The notes: generated from the letters alone by a model not told the origin. A stretch of 64,000 bases of DNA from Streptomyces sp. NBC_01445 (GCF_035918235.1 NZ_CP109485.1:2046001-2110000); one strand, 5' to 3'. Shown: positions 17,404-26,866, counted from the stretch's first letter. Numbers and translations are program-made.

Positions 17404-18675
17404 TCAGCGCGCGAACGGGTAGGTGATCGCCTCCAGGTCAGGGTCGTTGAGGGGTGTCCCGCCCCAGAGCCACTGGTAGGAGACGTCCGACTCGCCGTCG
17501 AAGGAACGCCCCAACTCGGCGTCCCTGGACTGCTGCAGAGGGCCGTCGGGGAAGTGGTAGAAGGTCTTGTTCCGCAGCGACGCGTCCTGGACCATCCCGG
17601 CGTGCTTGGCGCGGCGGTCGGTGTAGCGGCGCAGGGCTCCCGCAATGTCGTCGGCGTTGACCCTGCCCAGCTCCTCGGCGAGGACGGCGGCGTCCTCCAT
17701 CGCCTGCGAGGCACCCTGCGCCTGGTAGGGCAGCATGGCGTGGCAGGCGTCGCCGAGCAGCGACAGGTGACCATCGGTCCAGACCGGGTCGCGACGCCTC
17801 CGGTAGAGGGCGAAGCAGGAGACGTCCTCCTTCGCCTTGGACAGCATCGCGGCGACGCGGTCGTCCCAGCCGGGGAAGGCGTCCACGAGCGCGTCGGCGT
17901 CGGAGGAGACGGTCCACTTCTCGGCGACCTCGTCGGTGCACGGGACGCAGGCCACGATGTTCAGGTACTCGCCGCCTCGGATCATGTAGTGGACGAGGTG
18001 GCGGTCGGGGCCGTACCAGATGGTGCTCTGGAAGCGGTCGACGAGGAAGCGGGTGGCCGGGTCTGCGGCGATGAGGTCGCCGGGGATCAACGCCCGGAAT
18101 GCCATCTCGCCCGAGAACTCAAGGGTGTCGGGCAGCCCCATGAGGTCACGGACCCGTGAACGTATGCCATCGGCGCCGATCACGACGTCACCCTCGAAGC
18201 GCCGGTCGTCTTCGGTGATGGCCGCCGGACGGCGCGGGTTGCTCCGGTCCAAGCCGTCCACGCGGCTGTCGGTGTGCAGTTCGACGACGGGTCCGGGGCC
18301 GTTCGGGTCCACGCAGGCGTCCAGGATGACGCGGTGCAGATCGGCACGGTGGTAGTGCCAGTACGGGGCGTTGAATTCCCGCTTGCAGCGCTCGCCGAGC
18401 TGGGTGAGCCCGACGACGCTGCCGTCCTTCCACCTGCGCCGCACCTGATCCTGAGGCTCGGTGTGGATGGCTTCGAGCTGCTTGCGCAGGCCGAGGCCGA
18501 GCAGGACGCGACTGGCGTTGGGGGCCGTCTGGATGCCCGCCCCGATCTCGCCGAACTGTGCCGCCTGTTCCAGAACGGTGACCCTGATGCCTCGGTGCCG
18601 CAAGGCCAGTGCTGCGGTGACCCCGCCGAGTCCGCCACCGGCGATGACGACTTCGAACGATTGGGAAGGTGCCAT
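17404..18675 (-). CDS. nicC: 6-hydroxynicotinate 3-monooxygenase, FAD-dependent
   Basis: The 423-residue group A flavin monooxygenase has VIAGGGLGGVTAALALRHRG for FAD ADP binding, the mid-protein VVIGADGIRSRVRD (DG motif) and GDACHAMLPYQAQGASQAME (GD motif). The NicC-like segment YWHYHRADLHRVI is also present. It decarboxylates and hydroxylates 6-hydroxynicotinate to 2,5-dihydroxypyridine with NADH and O2. It is somewhat longer at the C-terminus than Pseudomonas NicC. It sits next to nicX, which uses its product. Confidence 0.9.
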   Translation of the reverse strand: MAPSQSFEVVIAGGGLGGVTAALALRHRGIRVTVLEQAAQFGEIGAGIQTAPNASRVLLGLGLRKQLEAIHTEPQDQVRRRWKDGSVVGLTQLGERCKREFNAPYWHYHRADLHRVILDACVDPNGPGPVVELHTDSRVDGLDRSNPRRPAAITEDDRRFEGDVVIGADGIRSRVRDLMGLPDTLEFSGEMAFRALIPGDLIAADPATRFLVDRFQSTIWYGPDRHLVHYMIRGGEYLNIVACVPCTDEVAEKWTVSSDADALVDAFPGWDDRVAAMLSKAKEDVSCFALYRRRRDPVWTDGHLSLLGDACHAMLPYQAQGASQAMEDAAVLAEELGRVNADDIAGALRRYTDRRAKHAGMVQDASLRNKTFYHFPDGPLQQSRDAELGRSFDGESDVSYQWLWGGTPLNDPDLEAITYPFAR

Positions 18676-18731
18676 GAGTTCTCCAGACGAGGGATGCGGC
18701 GCGTGGTGGCGGGGCGGACCTGGGCGGGGTG

Positions 18732-19763
18732 TCAGGCTTCGACGAGCCGTCCGGCGGTGACGACGTCCGTGCTGTCGACGGAGACGGTGCAGCCCCGCAT
18801 GGCGACGTCGATGTGGGCGTACGACTCACGGCCGAGTACCGGGTGAGGGCCGGTGGACCACAGGAAGTTGCCGGCGAAGGCCCGGGCGTCCATGCCCATC
18901 AGCTCTTCCTTGCCGTATAGGGCTGTGGCGAACCAGTCGGCGGTCTTCATGAGGCCCCAGCCCATGTGGGAAAGGCTGCGAGCCCACTGGTCGTCGGCGT
19001 CCTCGAAGTAGGTGTTGAGCAGCTGTGCCTCGGCGCCGCCGGACACCTTCTCGATGTTGCCACCGGCGATCTCCAGCGTGACCGGCCGGCGCACGTACTC
19101 CTTGAACGGCAGGAGGATGTCGCCCTCCGTCAGCACGATCCGGCCGTCGGAAAGCTGCGGCCAGCACAGCACCATGGTGCTCGGCCAGTGGTCCCAGCGG
19201 CCCGGGTCGTCGGCAAAGCCCACCTGGAACTCCGGCTTGGAGCCTGGCAGTTCGACGGTGAGATCGGTGCCTGCCTCGGACGTCACCCGCATCAGCGAGG
19301 CGGACTTGAGCAGCTCGACGCCCTTGAGCACGCGGACCTTGTCGTCCTCCTTCGGCAGGTTGCGAATGAGGACGTCCGGGGCGTCACAGACGAAGATGAT
19401 GCGCGTGCCTGCGCGCAGGATCTCCTGCTGGAGGGGCGCGTGGATGAAGCCCTCACGGGTCAGATCGACGACCAGGTCGGCAGCCTTGAGCATCTCCTGG
19501 GCGGTGGTGTCGTTCAGCACCGAGGTCAGCCCCGGACCCGCGCCGGTGCGAGTGCTGTCGGCGGGGGCCGGGTTGCCGCCGGGCACGGTGGCGGAGATGA
19601 CGTGGGCGTCGCAGGCCTTCGCCGCTCCGAAGGCCGCCGCGATGTAGTCGCCGCGACTCGTCGGCTCGGACAGGACGACCACATGCTCCCCCGGCTGGAG
19701 CTTGCACAGCCTGAGTTCACGGGTGAACGCGTCGAGCAGGTCTACGGATGCGAGATCGTGCAT
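18732..19763 (-). CDS. nicX: 2,5-dihydroxypyridine 5,6-dioxygenase
   Basis: The 343-residue product fits NicX, an Fe(II) dioxygenase built on an aminopeptidase M29-like fold. Probable iron ligands are visible: the His of SLSHMGWGL and the H317-x-D319 pair in YAHIDVAMRG, matching the His/His/Asp set of NicX. It opens 2,5-dihydroxypyridine to N-formylmaleamate. The chosen ATG has GGAGC seven bases ahead; a longer upstream frame has no ribosome site. It is the promoter-proximal gene of the nic operon. Confidence 0.92.
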   Translation of the reverse strand: MHDLASVDLLDAFTRELRLCKLQPGEHVVVLSEPTSRGDYIAAAFGAAKACDAHVISATVPGGNPAPADSTRTGAGPGLTSVLNDTTAQEMLKAADLVVDLTREGFIHAPLQQEILRAGTRIIFVCDAPDVLIRNLPKEDDKVRVLKGVELLKSASLMRVTSEAGTDLTVELPGSKPEFQVGFADDPGRWDHWPSTMVLCWPQLSDGRIVLTEGDILLPFKEYVRRPVTLEIAGGNIEKVSGGAEAQLLNTYFEDADDQWARSLSHMGWGLMKTADWFATALYGKEELMGMDARAFAGNFLWSTGPHPVLGRESYAHIDVAMRGCTVSVDSTDVVTAGRLVEA

Positions 19764-19889
19764 GTCTCTGCTCCAAAGAAAGAGGGTGGTGGGAGACGTC
19801 CGCCGCCTGGAACGGCGATGAAAGAGGGCGCGCATCGGACCACGGCGCGAGGCCGGCGCGTCAGAACCGATGACGCGGAGCCCTGCCGA

Positions 19890-19948
19890 CGGAATTAATC
19901 CGAACACGTACTATCTCTGCCTGGCAAGAGGCCGTCATGAAATTATGA
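19890..19948. promoter_or_regulatory. Candidate nic operon promoter and operator
   Basis: This AT-richer island upstream of nicX holds two dyads: CGGAATTAATCCG (19890-19902), with CGGA/TCCG arms, and TCATGAAATTATGA (19935-19948), with TCAT/ATGA arms. A minus-strand -35-like TTGCCA (19927-19922) lies between them, which would put the -10 over the first dyad. MarR proteins often cover such sites. Assignment is by inspection only. Confidence 0.4.
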
Positions 19949-20200
19949 GAGGTTTACTTCAAGGAACCACGGTCGAAATCCACACGACTCCGCACCCGAC
20001 GGAAGCGCGAGCCTGGCGTCGATCAGAGCCTGGCCAACTGCGCCCGCCGACCCAGGGGTTGCAACCGCTGCATGCAGCGACCGTCGGCTGGACGTCTCGG
20101 CGAGTGCGATCGAGACCCGTGCGGATGACAGTGCCGGCGTCGAGGACATGGTGCTGACGCCGCGCCATGTGACACACCCGCGCCGCCGCGCCGACCGGGC

Positions 20201-20530
20201 ACGGCTTCGCCCGCTACGTCGAAGCCATCTGCGCCGTGCAGGCCTCCGACCGCGGCTTCGCCGGCTGCCCATCCCGCGCGTCCGGCCGCTGGGTCGCGCG
20301 GGACGACATCATCCAGTACCTGGAGAAGTACGCCGACTTCCACGGCATCGAGGTCACGACGGGTGTCGAGGTCACCCGCGTCGAGCGGGGCCCTACCGAG
20401 GGCGGCGGCTGGCTGCTGCGGATCGCGGACGGTCGCGAGCCGGCCCTCGCGCGGTCGTCGCGACCCGGTCGCAACCCCACCGCGCGCCTGCCCGGCCGGG
20501 AGGGCTTCACCGGTGAGAGCTGCTGCGCGC
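20201..20530 (+). pseudogene. Flavin-containing monooxygenase fragment
   Basis: The frame reads GRWVARDDIIQYLEKYADFH then GIEVTTGVEVTRVERG, followed by NPTARLPGREGFTGE. This is the region between the N-terminal FAD motif and the NADPH motif of FMO/BVMO-type enzymes (usual text WVxRDxIIxYLExYAxxHGLEVxxGVEVxRV... PRLPxWPGRxxFTGE). The FAD Rossmann motif and everything after FTGE are missing, and the VVVATG-equivalent stretch is frameshifted. It lies between the nic promoter and the next operon's terminator. Confidence 0.65.
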
Positions 20531-20632
20531 TGTCGCGCCGACGGCGCACAGCGCGACCAGGGCGCTGTTGCGGAGCACGGCCCTGCGCAAGTGTCTCAGT
20601 GCAGGGGTGACCCCTCCCGAGCAATGTGCGAG

Positions 20633-20685
20633 CTCCTCGGGCCCGCCCCATGACAGCGGGGACGCGGTGGGACGGGCCCGAGGAG
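20633..20685 (-). terminator. Hairpin terminator of the mannosidase operon
   Basis: Inverted 13-bp arms CTCCTCGGGCCCG (20633-20645) and CGGGCCCGAGGAG (20673-20685) begin two bases beyond the glycoside hydrolase stop codon. Partially paired GC-rich sequence lies between them. Confidence 0.8.
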
Positions 20686-20687
20686 TT

Positions 20688-23099
20688 TCAGTCGGGCGCC
20701 GTAGCCTCGTTCACGCAGCGCAGGACAGGTCGGCTCTTGAGCGCCGATGGATCGTCGAGCCGGGCGCCGGTGACCTCGAAGGTCGCCTGCTCGCCGGGCA
20801 GAAGGGTGACCAGCGCCCGGTCGGCCTCGGCTGCCGGGTCGAGCCGGTCGGGGAACAGCGCGAGATCCCGTACGAGGGTGTGCGCGTTGACTGTGACGCG
20901 GTAGCCGTCGGCCTCGCCCGGACCGAGCGGGTCGACGTGGGCGGTAAGGTCCGCGAAGGGGAAGGCCACCTCGGTGTCTTCGGCGTAGAACTCGACCACG
21001 CGCTGCCCTCCGAGCTCGGCGACCAGCAGCTCGCGGGTCTTGTCGTCCGGCTCGGTCAGCTCGACCGGGAGCTCGACGCGTGTCACCGACCGGGGCGCGC
21101 AGTCGACCGGCAGCTCCGTCTCGGCGAGCATGATGCCGGAAAGGGCGCGTCGGGCCACGCGCAGGGGGCCCGCCCAGATCTGTGGACCGTCGTTGACCGC
21201 GTACACCGCTCCGTCACGCACGACGAGGATCCGGTCGGCGTATGCCTCGCGCAGCGCGTACCAGAGGGGTTTGCGCCGGCCGTCGACGTCGACGGCCGAC
21301 CAGGAGACGACCGGCCAGCAGTCGTTGAGCTGCCAGACGACCGTGCCCATGCAGTACGGGGCGTGCGAACGGAAGTGGCGGATACCGAAGGCGACGGCGC
21401 GGGCCTGGTTCAGCTGGGTGAGCCAGTGCCAGTCGTCGAAGTCACGAGGCTGCGGAAGGTGGTCACCCAGGCCCCGCAGGAGCTTGCCCTGGCCGTCGTC
21501 GGCCTTCTGATGTGCCGACAGGAGTGGGGAGTCCAGGGAGAGTTCACCGCTGATGGCCTTGCGCAGGGTGGCGTAAGGGGGCGGTCCTTGGAAGCCGAAC
21601 TCGGCGACGAACCGGGGCACGTGCTCCGCGTAGGTGCGGTAGTCGACACGGTTCCACACGTCCCACAGGTGGACCGTTCCGCGAGTCGGGTCCTGCGGGG
21701 GCCGGCCGGGGGCGCCGGAGTAGGGCGAGCCGGGCCAGTAGGGGCGGGTGGGATCGAGTTCCGCGACAAGGTCCGGGAGGAGGCGGTGGTAGTAGCCGTG
21801 ACCCCAGGTGCGGCCCTTGAGACGGTCCTGCCAGCCCCAGTCGGCGTGCCCCTCAAGGTTCTCGTTGTTGCCGCACCACAGCACCAGCGAGGGGTGCGGG
21901 GCCAGCCGGACGATGTTCTCGCGGGCCTCGGCCGCGACCTCGTCGTACAGCGGCTGCTCTTCGGGATACGCGGCGCAGGCGAAGGGAAAGTCCTGCCAGA
22001 CCAACAGGCCTTTCTCGTCGGCGAGTTCGTAGAAGTCGTCACTCTCGTACAGGCCGCCGCCCCAGATCCGTACGAGGTTGACTCCGGCCTCGGCGGCCTG
22101 GTCGAGGCGGGCGGCGATGCGCTCGCGGGTGAGGCGGGTGGGGAAGCAGTCGTCGGGGATCCAGTTGACGCCGCGTACGAAGACCGGTTCGCCGTTGACG
22201 GCGATACGGAAGGCCTCGCGCTCCAGCTCGATGCCCCGGAATCCGGTCCGGGCGCGCCATTCCTGCTCGCCCAGGCGCACGGTGACCTCGTACAGCGGTT
22301 GCTTGCCGTAGCCGCGGGGCCACCACAGTTCGGCGTCCGGGACCGGCAGGCTGACCTGGCCGCACGAGCGGCCCTCGGGAACGTTGAGCCGGGCCCGTTC
22401 GCCTGCGACCTCCACCTCGGCCGTCAACTCGCCGGTGCCGCCGAGCCGGTCGACATCGAGCGCCACCGTCAGGCGCGGCACGCCGTCGGTGCCCGCGTCA
22501 GCGAGCAGGCGTACCTGGGCGATGCGGTCCCCGCTGTACGACTCCAGGGTGACGGGCCGCCAGATTCCTGAGGTGACGAGCGTGGGCCCCCAGTCCCAGC
22601 CGAAGTTGCAGGCCATCTTGCGGATGAAGGGGTACGGCTCGGTGTAGGCGCCCGGGCGTTCGCCGAGCCGGTCGCGCAGGTCCTCGGCATAGGTGTAGGG
22701 CGCGGTGAAGCGGACTTCGAGGGTGTTGTCGCCCTCGTGCAGCAGGTGGCGGACCGGGAAGCGGTAGCTGCGGTGCTGGTTGGCGGTCTCGGCGAGGACC
22801 GTGCCGTTGAGTCGGACGGTGGCGACGGTGTCCAGGCCGGCGAAGAGCAGATCGGTGCGGTCGTGTCCGTCGCGCCGCCAGGTGAAGGTGGTGCGGTACG
22901 TCCAGTCGGTGCGGCCGATCCAGGTCAGTCGCGTCTCGTTGTCGTCGAGGTAGGGGTCCTCGATGAGGTCGGCGGAGAGCAGGTCGGTGTGGACGCAGCC
23001 GGGGACGGTCGCCGGCAGGCCCTTGGGGGGCAGCGTCACCGGGATGTCGCCGTGTGCGCTCAGCCTCCAGCCGTCGTGGAGGTGGAGGCGTGTGATCAC
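20688..23099 (-). CDS. Glycoside hydrolase family 2 protein, beta-mannosidase type
   Basis: The 803-residue product has the GH2 layout: an N-terminal jelly-roll sandwich (residues 1-180, with KMACNFGWDWGPTLVTSGIW), an immunoglobulin-like domain, and a TIM barrel from about 290 to 620. The general acid/base Glu is in LWCGNNENLEG and the nucleophile Glu in FVAEFGFQ. The FGWDWGP and WQDFPFACAAYP text is characteristic of beta-mannosidases. No signal peptide is present, so it should hydrolyse imported beta-mannosides in the cytoplasm. It overlaps the ATPase gene by ATGA. Confidence 0.9.
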   Translation of the reverse strand: MITRLHLHDGWRLSAHGDIPVTLPPKGLPATVPGCVHTDLLSADLIEDPYLDDNETRLTWIGRTDWTYRTTFTWRRDGHDRTDLLFAGLDTVATVRLNGTVLAETANQHRSYRFPVRHLLHEGDNTLEVRFTAPYTYAEDLRDRLGERPGAYTEPYPFIRKMACNFGWDWGPTLVTSGIWRPVTLESYSGDRIAQVRLLADAGTDGVPRLTVALDVDRLGGTGELTAEVEVAGERARLNVPEGRSCGQVSLPVPDAELWWPRGYGKQPLYEVTVRLGEQEWRARTGFRGIELEREAFRIAVNGEPVFVRGVNWIPDDCFPTRLTRERIAARLDQAAEAGVNLVRIWGGGLYESDDFYELADEKGLLVWQDFPFACAAYPEEQPLYDEVAAEARENIVRLAPHPSLVLWCGNNENLEGHADWGWQDRLKGRTWGHGYYHRLLPDLVAELDPTRPYWPGSPYSGAPGRPPQDPTRGTVHLWDVWNRVDYRTYAEHVPRFVAEFGFQGPPPYATLRKAISGELSLDSPLLSAHQKADDGQGKLLRGLGDHLPQPRDFDDWHWLTQLNQARAVAFGIRHFRSHAPYCMGTVVWQLNDCWPVVSWSAVDVDGRRKPLWYALREAYADRILVVRDGAVYAVNDGPQIWAGPLRVARRALSGIMLAETELPVDCAPRSVTRVELPVELTEPDDKTRELLVAELGGQRVVEFYAEDTEVAFPFADLTAHVDPLGPGEADGYRVTVNAHTLVRDLALFPDRLDPAAEADRALVTLLPGEQATFEVTGARLDDPSALKSRPVLRCVNEATAPD

Positions 23100-23986
23100 T
23101 TCTGGGTCCTTCCGCAGTCCGGGAGTTGAGCGCAGGCGACGTAGTGATCGGGCTCCAGTTCGTACACGTCCCCGGTTGCTTCCGCCGCGTGATAGAGGCA
23201 GATCTCGACGGGTTCCGCGTCACTCCAGTCGACGCCCAGGCGGGGTACGGCAGCCAGCAGGTGGCGGGTGTAGGGGTGCTGGGGGTTGCCGAACACCATC
23301 TCCGTGGCGCCGCGCTCGACGACGCGGCCGTGACGCAGGACGACCGTCCGTTCGGCGAGGTAGGTGCCCAGGGACAGGTCGTGGGTGATGTAGAGGACCC
23401 CGAGACCGCGCTCGCGCAGGTCGCCGAGGAGGTTGAGGACGTCGATGCGGGTCGAGGCGTCGAGCATGCTGGTGATCTCGTCGGCGACGAGGAACTCCAG
23501 GTCGAGCAGGAGGGTGCGGGCGATGAGGAGCCGCTGGAGCTGACCGCCGCTGAGCTGGTGCGGGTACTTGCCGAGCACCTGCGCGGGGTCCAGGCGCACA
23601 TCGCGTACGACTTTCTCCACGCGTGTACGCCAGTCGGCGGCCGGCACGTGGGGATGGTAGGCGTCCTTGATCATCGCGAAGACGCGGTCCGCCTTGAAGA
23701 CCGGGTTGAAGCAGCTGAACGGGTCCTGGAACACGCCCTGGACGCGGCGGTGGTATTCCTTGCCGGAGCGCACCGGCTCACCGTCGAGGGTCAGCGATCC
23801 CGCACTGACCCGGGTGAGACCGAGGATCATGCGGCCGATGGTGGACTTGCCGCTGCCGCTCTCACCGATCAGGGTGACGACCTCACCAGGATCGATACCG
23901 AAGGAGACCCGGTCTACGGCGGTGACGCCCTGTCCGGAGAAGGTCCCGGTGCGAAACGTCTTGGTGACGCGGTCGAGTGTCAGCAT
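23096..23986 (-). CDS. Oligopeptide/oligosaccharide ABC transporter ATP-binding protein (DppF type)
   Basis: The 296-residue ABC ATPase has Walker A GESGSGKST near residue 41, signature LSGGQLQR, Walker B EFLVADEITSMLD and the H-loop YITHDLS. The tail ends in the Opp/Dpp C-terminal extension, with cysteines in CAQLPDCGR. The D-loop reads TSMLD, not the usual TSALD, as is common in sugar-specific members. The ATG at the TGATG junction with the previous ATPase is preferred to a longer frame from 24052. Confidence 0.9.
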   Translation of the reverse strand: MLTLDRVTKTFRTGTFSGQGVTAVDRVSFGIDPGEVVTLIGESGSGKSTIGRMILGLTRVSAGSLTLDGEPVRSGKEYHRRVQGVFQDPFSCFNPVFKADRVFAMIKDAYHPHVPAADWRTRVEKVVRDVRLDPAQVLGKYPHQLSGGQLQRLLIARTLLLDLEFLVADEITSMLDASTRIDVLNLLGDLRERGLGVLYITHDLSLGTYLAERTVVLRHGRVVERGATEMVFGNPQHPYTRHLLAAVPRLGVDWSDAEPVEICLYHAAEATGDVYELEPDHYVACAQLPDCGRTQK

Positions 23987-24927
23987 CAGGCCTTCCAGCA
24001 CGCTACGTAGTGACGGGGGGCGACCTCCACGACCGGCGGCTGGGCGGCGCACTGGTCGTCGGCCAGCGGGCAGCGGTCGCGGAACCGGCAGCCGGTGGGC
24101 GGATTGAGCAGGGAGGGCGGGCTGCCCTCAATTCCCGTGAGGTGGTCCTCGGAGCGGCGCACACCCACCTTGGGCAGCGCGGCGAGCAGTCGGCGGCTGT
24201 AGGGGTGCCGGGGTTCGGTGGTGAGGATCTCGGTGGGCGCCTTCTCGGCGAGCAGTCCCGCGTACATGACCATGATGGTGTCCGAGATGTGCGAGGTGAG
24301 CGCGAGGTCGTGGGTGATGAACAGCATGCTGGTGACCAGGCCCTTGTCACGCAATCCGACGAGCGCTCCGGCGACCGCCTTCTGGTTGGAGACGTCGAGT
24401 GCGGACGTCACCTCGTCGGCGATGAGGAGGGAGGGGTCGAGCAGCGTGGAGATCACCATGACGGTGCGCTGCTTCATGCCACCGGACAACTCGATCGGAT
24501 AGCGGTCCAGGACGTCGGGTTCCAGGCCGACGAGGGCGAGGCGGCGGTGGAGTTCGGGGGTGTCGACGTCAGCGCCGCGCGCGGCGAGCAGTTCGCGGAT
24601 CATCCGGCCGATGCGGCGGGTCGGGTTCATCGCGCTCATCGAGTACTGCGGCACGAGTGAGATGCGGCGGAAGCGGAAGGCGTTCATCGCCCGGTCGTCG
24701 GCGATGGGTACGTCGTCGCCGTCGAGGGTCATGGAGCCGCCGACGTGGCGCATCCGGCCGTCGAGGCGGATGAGGGACTTGCCCAGCGTGGTCTTGCCGC
24801 AGCCGGACTCGCCGACCAGGCCGAGTATCTCGCCGTCGGCGATGTCGAAGCTCACGCCGTCCAGAGCGCGGACCTCACCGCGCAGCGTGCGGTAGTGGAC
24901 GCGGAGGTCGTTGACGGTCAGGGTCAT
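23986..24927 (-). CDS. Oligopeptide/oligosaccharide ABC transporter ATP-binding protein (DppD type)
   Basis: The 313-residue ABC ATPase has Walker A GESGCGKT, signature LSGGMKQR, Walker B LLIADEVTSALD and H-loop FITHDLA. The C-terminal oligo_HPY extension carries TGCRFRDRCPLADDQC, the cysteine motif seen in Opp/Dpp ATPases that can hold an iron-sulfur cluster. It pairs with the following ATPase. Five bases separate it from the permease gene, so the transporter is co-transcribed. Confidence 0.9.
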   Translation of the reverse strand: MTLTVNDLRVHYRTLRGEVRALDGVSFDIADGEILGLVGESGCGKTTLGKSLIRLDGRMRHVGGSMTLDGDDVPIADDRAMNAFRFRRISLVPQYSMSAMNPTRRIGRMIRELLAARGADVDTPELHRRLALVGLEPDVLDRYPIELSGGMKQRTVMVISTLLDPSLLIADEVTSALDVSNQKAVAGALVGLRDKGLVTSMLFITHDLALTSHISDTIMVMYAGLLAEKAPTEILTTEPRHPYSRRLLAALPKVGVRRSEDHLTGIEGSPPSLLNPPTGCRFRDRCPLADDQCAAQPPVVEVAPRHYVACWKA

Positions 24928-24932
24928 GCGGT

Positions 24933-25874
24933 CTACGACTCCCTCAGCTTCGGGTTGAACACCTCGTCCAGACCCACATTGGCGACATACAGCGCACCGA
25001 CTACGGCGGTGATGCCGATCCCCGGGGGCACGAACCACCACCACATGCCGAGTTGGAGGGCGCTCCACTGCTGGGCGCTCTGCAGCATCAGGCCGAGCGA
25101 GACGCCCTCGGTGGGGCCGAGGCCGATGAAGTCGAGCGAGGAGGCGATGAGGATCGAGCCGCCGAACAGCAGGATGAACGTCATGAACAGGTAGGAGCTC
25201 ATGTTCGGCGCGATCTCGCGGAAGATGATCCGCCAGGTGCGGCTGCCGCTGAGCCGCGCCAGGTCCACGAACTCGCGCGAGCGCAGGCTGAAGGTCTGCG
25301 CCCGGATCGCACGCGCCGCCCACGGCCAGGACGTGAGGCCGATGAACAGCCCCTGCACACCGACGCTGCGCACACCCAGGTAGGCGTTGACGATGAGCAG
25401 GACGGCCAGGGACGGGATCACCAGGACGATGTTGGTGAGCATGTTGAGGATCTCGTCGACGATGCCGCCGCGATATCCGGCGAGGAAGCCGACCAGCATC
25501 GCGACGATCGCGGCGATACCGCCCCCGATCACGCCGACCAGGAAGGTGGAGCGCAGGCCGTACACGAACTGGGTGTAGATGTCCTGCCCGAACGTGGTCG
25601 TGCCCAGCCAGTACTTGCCGTCGGGTGCGGCGGCCTGCGGGCCGACGTAGGCGTTGGGGTCCGAGGAGTCGAGGATCAGTGGTCCCAGCACTCCGGCGAA
25701 CAGGAGGACCAGCACGATCGCGAGCCCGATGAGGAGTTTCGGATTGCGGACCGCGTAGTGCAGGCTCTCGCGGCCGGGGGTGAGCGGCGGCGCGGCGGCC
25801 GCGGAGGGACCCGCGGTCTCGGCCACTGCGTCCGGCGCCGGAGTGCCCGAGGGCTGGGGTGGCAGTGTGCTCAC
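24933..25874 (-). CDS. ABC transporter permease (DppC/OppC type)
   Basis: The 313-residue product has a Pro/Ala-rich N-terminal tail, a first helix at about 45-70 (LLIGLAIVLVLLFAGVLGPL), and the OppC domain with the coupling-helix segment (RSREFVDLARLSGSRTWRII). The GTG start overlaps the previous permease stop (GTGA). The family 5 transporter type handles peptides but in several bacteria moves cello-, manno- or xylo-oligosaccharides. Confidence 0.9.
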   Translation of the reverse strand: MSTLPPQPSGTPAPDAVAETAGPSAAAAPPLTPGRESLHYAVRNPKLLIGLAIVLVLLFAGVLGPLILDSSDPNAYVGPQAAAPDGKYWLGTTTFGQDIYTQFVYGLRSTFLVGVIGGGIAAIVAMLVGFLAGYRGGIVDEILNMLTNIVLVIPSLAVLLIVNAYLGVRSVGVQGLFIGLTSWPWAARAIRAQTFSLRSREFVDLARLSGSRTWRIIFREIAPNMSSYLFMTFILLFGGSILIASSLDFIGLGPTEGVSLGLMLQSAQQWSALQLGMWWWFVPPGIGITAVVGALYVANVGLDEVFNPKLRES

Positions 25875-26866
25875 GACTGTCCTCCCGCCATGCCGGTTCG
25901 GGTGCGAGGGTCGACGACGACGTATGCGAGGTCGATGAGGAAATTGGCGATCAGGACCCCGAGCACGATGAACAGAAACGCGCCCTGCAGCAGGAAGAAG
26001 TCCCGGTTCTGAATGGCCGCCAGGATCAGGTTGCCCAGGCCCGGATAGTTGAAGACGATCTCGGTGACCAGCGCGCCGGCGACGAGGACGCCCAACTGGA
26101 GTGCCAGCCCGGTGATCTGAGGCAGGACGGCGTTGCGGAAGGCGTATCGGCGGATGAGGCGGTGGGGTGCGCCGAGCGCGGCCAGGTAGGAGGAGTAGTC
26201 CGACTCCAGCTCGTAAATGATCATGTTGCGCATGCCGATCGCCCAGCCTCCCAGGGCCACCAGGAAGAGGGAGAGGAAGGGCAGCACCCAGTGGTGCAGG
26301 GCGTCGAGGAAGAAGTCGACGCTCATGCTGGGCTGGATGTCGAGGCTGTAGCCGCCCGAGATGGGGAACCATCCGGCCTTGGCGCTGAACAGCCAGGCGA
26401 GGATCACGGCGATCCACATGTACGGCATCGCGGTCAGCACGTAGCCGGCGGGCAGCACGGTGTTGTCGAGGATCTTGCGCCGGGCGGCGAGCGCGCCGAG
26501 CCAGTTGCCGACGAACCAGCTGAGCAGGATCGCCGGAATCATCAGGGCCAGGGTGTAGGGAAGTGCGTCGAGGATGACCTCGCTGACGGGCTTGGGGAAC
26601 ACCCAGATGGACAGGCCGAAGTCACCGTGCATCAGTGACGCCCAGAAGTGCAGGTACTGCTGCCACATGGGCTGGTCGAAACCGAACAGGTTGTTGTAGT
26701 AGGCGCGCATCGCGTCCACGGCCTCGGGCTGCGAGACCCGGGCGCGGGAGATCATCGCGGACACGGGGTCGCCCGGCATGAAGCGCGGGATCATCCAGTT
26801 CACGGTGACGGCGACGACGAACGTCAGCGCGTAGACGAGGAGCTTTCGGGCGAAGTAGCGGAGCAA
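25871..26866 (-). CDS. ABC transporter permease (DppB/OppB type)
   Basis: The 331-residue OppB-like permease has an N-terminal helix (LLVYALTFVVAVTVNWMIPR), the periplasmic loop FMPGDPVSAMI, and a coupling region ELESDYSSYLAALGAPHRLI. The TTG start is chosen because GGGAGA lies six bases upstream and the sequence MLRYFARK matches the usual OppB beginning. A large hairpin separates it from the binding-protein gene. Confidence 0.88.
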   Translation of the reverse strand: MLRYFARKLLVYALTFVVAVTVNWMIPRFMPGDPVSAMISRARVSQPEAVDAMRAYYNNLFGFDQPMWQQYLHFWASLMHGDFGLSIWVFPKPVSEVILDALPYTLALMIPAILLSWFVGNWLGALAARRKILDNTVLPAGYVLTAMPYMWIAVILAWLFSAKAGWFPISGGYSLDIQPSMSVDFFLDALHHWVLPFLSLFLVALGGWAIGMRNMIIYELESDYSSYLAALGAPHRLIRRYAFRNAVLPQITGLALQLGVLVAGALVTEIVFNYPGLGNLILAAIQNRDFFLLQGAFLFIVLGVLIANFLIDLAYVVVDPRTRTGMAGGQS

